From positions 1 through 8,090 of the forward strand of contig JBGOUV010000319.1 in assembly GCA_041477815.1 (NCBI GenBank): DNA of 8,090 nucleotides. The letters run 5' to 3'. Of this stretch, positions 5,852-8,090 are shown piece after piece. The stretch comes from JBGOUV01 sp041477815. Lineage in GTDB: Bacteria > Acidobacteriota > Terriglobia > Bryobacterales > JACQDG01. The position numbers and the translations under genes were made by a program. Numbering within the stretch: position 1 is the stretch's first letter; every line of letters starts with the position of its first letter. The notes beneath the pieces were generated by a model. It was not told the origin of the DNA. It saw only the letters and a list, made by a program, of their open reading frames with translations, and ran no database searches.

Positions 5852-5856
5852 AGAGG
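5852..5856 (+). promoter_or_regulatory. Ribosome binding site of the 5866 gene
   Basis: AGAGG lies nine bases before ATG 5866, good Shine-Dalgarno spacing that supports this start. Confidence 0.5.
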
Positions 5857-5865
5857 CCGTCCTAC

Positions 5866-6354
5866 ATGCCCCACAAGAGTTTCCTGACCGCCTTTGGGAT
5901 CGGCTTGGCCGTGGCCGCCGTGCTGGTGACCGGCATCCTGCTCAAGCAGCGCGGAACCACCCCACGGCTTGCCGGCGCCATCACCAGCGTCCGGACCCTG
6001 GGGGTGGAGGAGAACGCCTCCGTGGCCTTCGTCGATTTCCGTTTCACCAACGACAGCAAGCTGCTGTTCATCGTCCAGCAGACGGGCATGACGGTCACCG
6101 ACTCGATCGGCAATGTACGCGAGGGACGGATCCTCTCGGCCTCGGACACCAAGCAGTTGTTCGATCTATTCCCGGCCCTGGGCCCCCAGACGGCTGACCC
6201 GCTGATCATGAAGATCCGCATCGGCTCGGGGCAGTCGAGGACGGCCCTGCTGGCAGCGCGCTTCGAGATGTCCAAGGCCGACCTGGACGCCCGCCAGAAG
6301 GTCACTATCTCAGTCCACGAAATCGACGGGGCGGTTTCGGAGCTGTCGCGTTAG
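5866..6354 (+). CDS. Membrane-anchored protein of unknown function
   Basis: A 162-residue protein. A short positively charged N-terminus (MPHK) precedes one hydrophobic helix (about residues 6-26), which ends in K-Q-R; this looks like an uncleaved N-terminal anchor with the rest outside the cytoplasm. Residues 40-162 look beta-rich: alternating hydrophobic strands ('ASVAFVDFRFTNDS', 'KLLFIVQQTGMTVTD', 'KVTISVHEIDG') and a short helical insert ('SASDTKQLFDLFPAL'). The pattern fits an Ig-like or immunoglobulin-fold sandwich, but I cannot name the family. There are no Cys residues and no catalytic-looking cluster of His or acidic residues. It has its own ribosome binding site, is divergent from the dehydrogenase gene, and its last 45 bases overlap the 3' end of the DUF2461 gene on the other strand. 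Confidence 0.8.
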   Translation: MPHKSFLTAFGIGLAVAAVLVTGILLKQRGTTPRLAGAITSVRTLGVEENASVAFVDFRFTNDSKLLFIVQQTGMTVTDSIGNVREGRILSASDTKQLFDLFPALGPQTADPLIMKIRIGSGQSRTALLAARFEMSKADLDARQKVTISVHEIDGAVSELSR

Positions 6355-7023
6355 GGGATCGTTAAGAAACCGGATCAGCGGCATCATCCCCCGGAACATT
6401 GTCACCAGCGTCGGGAGCAGATGGGGACTCTCGGCCAGCTCCGGCGGCTGCGAGACGTCGGCCAGCATCTGCTTGTAGCGCAGCAGCTCGGCGGCCGGAT
6501 GATCGGCGGCGAAGCCTTTGGGGACCCGGGTGAGCCGCTCGCCCCACAGCTCGCCGAACAGCCGCTTGAATTCCGGCGCTTCGATAATCGATCGCAGCTT
6601 CTTGTGGTGCAGGGCGATGTGCTCGCGGATGGCCCGCAGTACCTCGGGACTGGGCATGTACACCCCGCCGGCGATCTCCACTTCGGTCGGAGAGACGTGG
6701 AAGTAGACACCGGCGGAGTTGCCCTTCTGGAGACTCCGGGGCGTGAACACGGCGGCGATGTGGGTCTTGTAGGGGGTCTTATCGGGGCTGAAGCGGGTGT
6801 CCCGATAGATGCGGTAGATGGCCCGCTTGGGGTCGGCCTGCAGCTCGGGGGCGAACTGCTTCATCTCGCGTCCCAGCGCCAGCACCAGCTCCACCATCGG
6901 GGCTTTTACCTGCTGCTCGTAGGTTTCTTTGTTCTTGACGAACCACTCCCGGTCGTTATTACGCTTGAGCCGGCGCAAGAAAGCGAGAGCTTGGGGTGGA
7001 AATCCGGCGAACGTGGCAGCCAT
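6310..7023 (-). CDS. DUF2461 (TIGR02453) family protein
   Basis: A 237-residue cytoplasmic protein. It carries the family signature 'DTRFSPDKTPYKTH' (75-88) and the N-terminal 'ALAFLRRLKRNNDREWFVKNK' (12-32), where the family has its conserved F-L-x-x-L-x-x-N-N-x-R-x-W-F pattern. The central beta segment 'GVYFHVSPTEVEIAGGVYMP' (105-124) and 'LTRVPKGFAADHPAAELLRYK' (164-184) also fit. Length is normal. The biochemical role of the family is not established to my knowledge. AGGAG (minus strand, 7040-7036) lies 12 bases before the ATG and sits inside the first codons of murB. The gene diverges from murB and overlaps the 5866-6354 gene tail to tail; the final 14 codons and stop lie in that overlap. 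Confidence 0.92.
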   Translation of the reverse strand: MAATFAGFPPQALAFLRRLKRNNDREWFVKNKETYEQQVKAPMVELVLALGREMKQFAPELQADPKRAIYRIYRDTRFSPDKTPYKTHIAAVFTPRSLQKGNSAGVYFHVSPTEVEIAGGVYMPSPEVLRAIREHIALHHKKLRSIIEAPEFKRLFGELWGERLTRVPKGFAADHPAAELLRYKQMLADVSQPPELAESPHLLPTLVTMFRGMMPLIRFLNDPLTRQLRNRPVDFVD

Positions 7024-7026
7024 AAT
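7021..7026 (+). promoter_or_regulatory. Candidate -10 box of murB for a leaderless start
   Basis: CATAAT matches the -10 consensus at five of six positions and ends six bases before ATG 7033, so transcription would begin at the start codon. It overlaps the ATG of the divergent DUF2461 gene. No -35 match is found at the usual distance. There is no Shine-Dalgarno sequence upstream of murB, which agrees with a leaderless mRNA. Confidence 0.4.
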
Positions 7027-7032
7027 AAAGTG

Positions 7033-7983
7033 ATGCTCCTCGAACCCTTACAGAATATCCCCGGCCTGACGCTGCGGGCCGGAGCGCCCTTGGCCGCACT
7101 GACCCGCTTCGGAATCGGAGGTGCGGCTGACCTGCTGGCCGAGACCTCGGATCCCCACGCCTTCGTCGCCGCTATCCGCGCCTGCCGCGCCACCGGTGTT
7201 CCCTTCTACATCATCGGAGACGGCAGCAACCTGATCGTTTCCGACCGGGGCTACCGGGGCGTGGTGTTGCGTCTGGCTTCGAAAGGCTTGGCCGCCGCGG
7301 GAACCTGTATTGTCGCCGATGCGGGCGCGCCGCTGCAAGCGCTGGTGGACACCGCCATCGACCGGGCCCTGGCGGGCCTGGAAACGTTGACCGGCATTCC
7401 CGGCTCCGTGGGGGCGGCGGTCTATGGCAACGCCGGCGCCTACGGCCATTCCCTCTCCGAGCGCGTCACCGCGGTGGAGCTGTTCGACGGCGAGACGCTC
7501 CGTACCTTGACCCACCCCGACTGTGAGTTCGAGTACCGCGAGAGCGTCTTCAAGCGCCACAAGGACTGGATCATCCTGCGGGTGACCCTGCAGCTCGAAC
7601 CCGGCGACGGCGCCGCGCTGCGCGCCCGGGCGGACGAAATCCGGCGGGTCCGCGACGAGAAGTTTCCTCCCACCATGCGGTGCGCCGGCAGCATCTTCAA
7701 AAATCTCCTGGTGGCCAACCTGCCCTCGGAAGTTGTAGCCTCTATCCCACCACATGCGATCCGCGAGGGTAAGGTGGCGTCGGCCTACTTTCTGGACCAG
7801 GTAGGCGCGAAAGGGATGCGGCGCAACGGCATCCAGGTGGCCGGCTACCACGCCAATTTGATCTACAACGCCGGCGGCGGCACGGCGGCGGATCTCCGCG
7901 CCATCATCGCGGACCTGCGGGAGCGGGTGCGGGCCCAATTCCGGATCGTGCTCGAAGAAGAGGTACAATACCTAGGCGAGTAA
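7033..7983 (+). CDS. murB: UDP-N-acetylenolpyruvoylglucosamine reductase
   Basis: A 316-residue FAD-dependent enzyme that reduces UDP-GlcNAc-enolpyruvate to UDP-MurNAc with NADPH, the second committed step of peptidoglycan synthesis in the cytoplasm. The FAD-binding half has 'FGIGGAADLLAE' (26-37), 'YIIGDGSNLIVSDRGYRG' (59-76) and 'GIPGSVGAAVYGNAGAYG' (121-138). The substrate domain has 'EYRESVFK' (167-174), 'CAGSIFKNL' with the proton-donor Ser at 220, and 'SAYFLDQVGAKGMRRNG' (250-266). The C-terminal 'VLEEEVQYLG' supplies the catalytic Glu, probably E310. Start: ATG 7033, adjacent to an in-frame GTG at 7030. The frame stays open upstream to 6421, but that stretch is antisense to the DUF2461 gene. 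The EVE-domain gene follows after five bases and is probably co-transcribed. Confidence 0.96.
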   Translation: MLLEPLQNIPGLTLRAGAPLAALTRFGIGGAADLLAETSDPHAFVAAIRACRATGVPFYIIGDGSNLIVSDRGYRGVVLRLASKGLAAAGTCIVADAGAPLQALVDTAIDRALAGLETLTGIPGSVGAAVYGNAGAYGHSLSERVTAVELFDGETLRTLTHPDCEFEYRESVFKRHKDWIILRVTLQLEPGDGAALRARADEIRRVRDEKFPPTMRCAGSIFKNLLVANLPSEVVASIPPHAIREGKVASAYFLDQVGAKGMRRNGIQVAGYHANLIYNAGGGTAADLRAIIADLRERVRAQFRIVLEEEVQYLGE

Positions 7984-7988
7984 CCACT

Positions 7989-8090
7989 ATGAGATACTTC
8001 CTGGCCAAGACCGATCCGGAAACGTACGCGCTGGCCGATCTGGAGCGCGACCAGAAGACCGTCTGGGACGGCGTCCGCAACCCGCAGGCC
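7989..8090 (+). CDS. EVE-domain protein, 5' end (truncated by window)
   Basis: The first 34 codons are present. 'MRYFLAKTDPETYALADLER' followed by 'VWDGVRNPQA' matches the N-terminus of EVE-domain proteins (THYN1-like): the strand 'YFLAKTDPETY', then the conserved W-D-G-V-R-N. The EVE domain belongs to the PUA-like fold and is thought to bind modified bases in DNA or RNA; the partner of this bacterial group is not settled. GGCGAG at 7975-7980, inside the murB end, lies eight bases before the ATG as a weak ribosome binding site. The five-base gap to murB suggests one transcript. The rest of the domain is outside the window. Confidence 0.88.
   Translation, partial: MRYFLAKTDPETYALADLERDQKTVWDGVRNPQA

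Noticed and set aside
6421..7032. Upstream in-frame extension of murB
   Set aside because: The extension is the mirror of the DUF2461 gene, and MurB homologues begin close to ATG 7033.
7964..7969. TACAAT near the murB end as a promoter for the EVE-domain gene
   Set aside because: No -35 partner is present, and the hexamer encodes conserved-looking MurB residues (VQY). The five-base spacing to murB makes co-transcription simpler.
1..8090. CRISPR array, transposon, prophage, toxin-antitoxin or tRNA genes
   Set aside because: No spaced direct repeats, transposase motifs, phage genes, small paired toxin-like genes or tRNA T-loop signatures were found. The only repeats are the palindrome and two in-gene tandem repeats.

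Overview
The window is GC-rich, densely packed bacterial chromosome with ordinary housekeeping content. I see no phage, IS element, CRISPR array or tRNA. The best clue to the host is the secreted protein at 4100-5803 (minus strand). Its C-terminal ~200 residues look like the repeat-containing TIGR03437 domain, a family I associate with 'Candidatus Solibacter' and its relatives. That points to an acidobacterium near Bryobacterales. This is an inference from protein character and gene order, not a database match.

Layout. Bases 1-582 hold the 3' end of a TPR protein, coupled by a 4-base GTGA overlap to a Tat-exported single-domain cupin (579-998). Next comes an SRP RNA gene (ffs, about 1043-1149) and a 76-bp near-perfect palindrome (1156-1231). 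The palindrome ends six bases before the start of dnaX (1238-2800), which is followed by ybaB/ebfC (2797-3105) and recR (3106-3705). The order SRP RNA - dnaX - ybaB - recR is an old, widely conserved cluster (compare scr-dnaX-yaaK-recR in Bacillus subtilis). A small coiled-coil protein follows (3800-4096). It converges, three bases apart, on the PQQ-type sugar dehydrogenase-like protein (4100-5803, minus). A membrane-anchored protein of unknown function (5866-6354) then overlaps tail-to-tail by 45 bp with a DUF2461 protein (6310-7023, minus). That gene diverges, with nine bases between start codons, from murB (7033-7983). The window ends in the first 34 codons of an EVE-domain protein (7989 onward).

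How the genes work together. DnaX (clamp loader), YbaB (nucleoid/DNA binding) and RecR (recombinational repair) form a tight translationally coupled DNA-maintenance operon. The SRP RNA serves protein targeting and MurB peptidoglycan precursor synthesis. The other genes are secreted or accessory functions with no visible common pathway.

Most unusual features: the palindrome occupying the dnaX leader; a 17-bp tandem repeat in the dnaX linker whose unit is not a multiple of three; candidate -10 boxes six bases before the start codons of murB and the coiled-coil gene, suggesting leaderless mRNAs; and the dehydrogenase/TIGR03437 fusion. I did not find a convincing undescribed multi-gene system.
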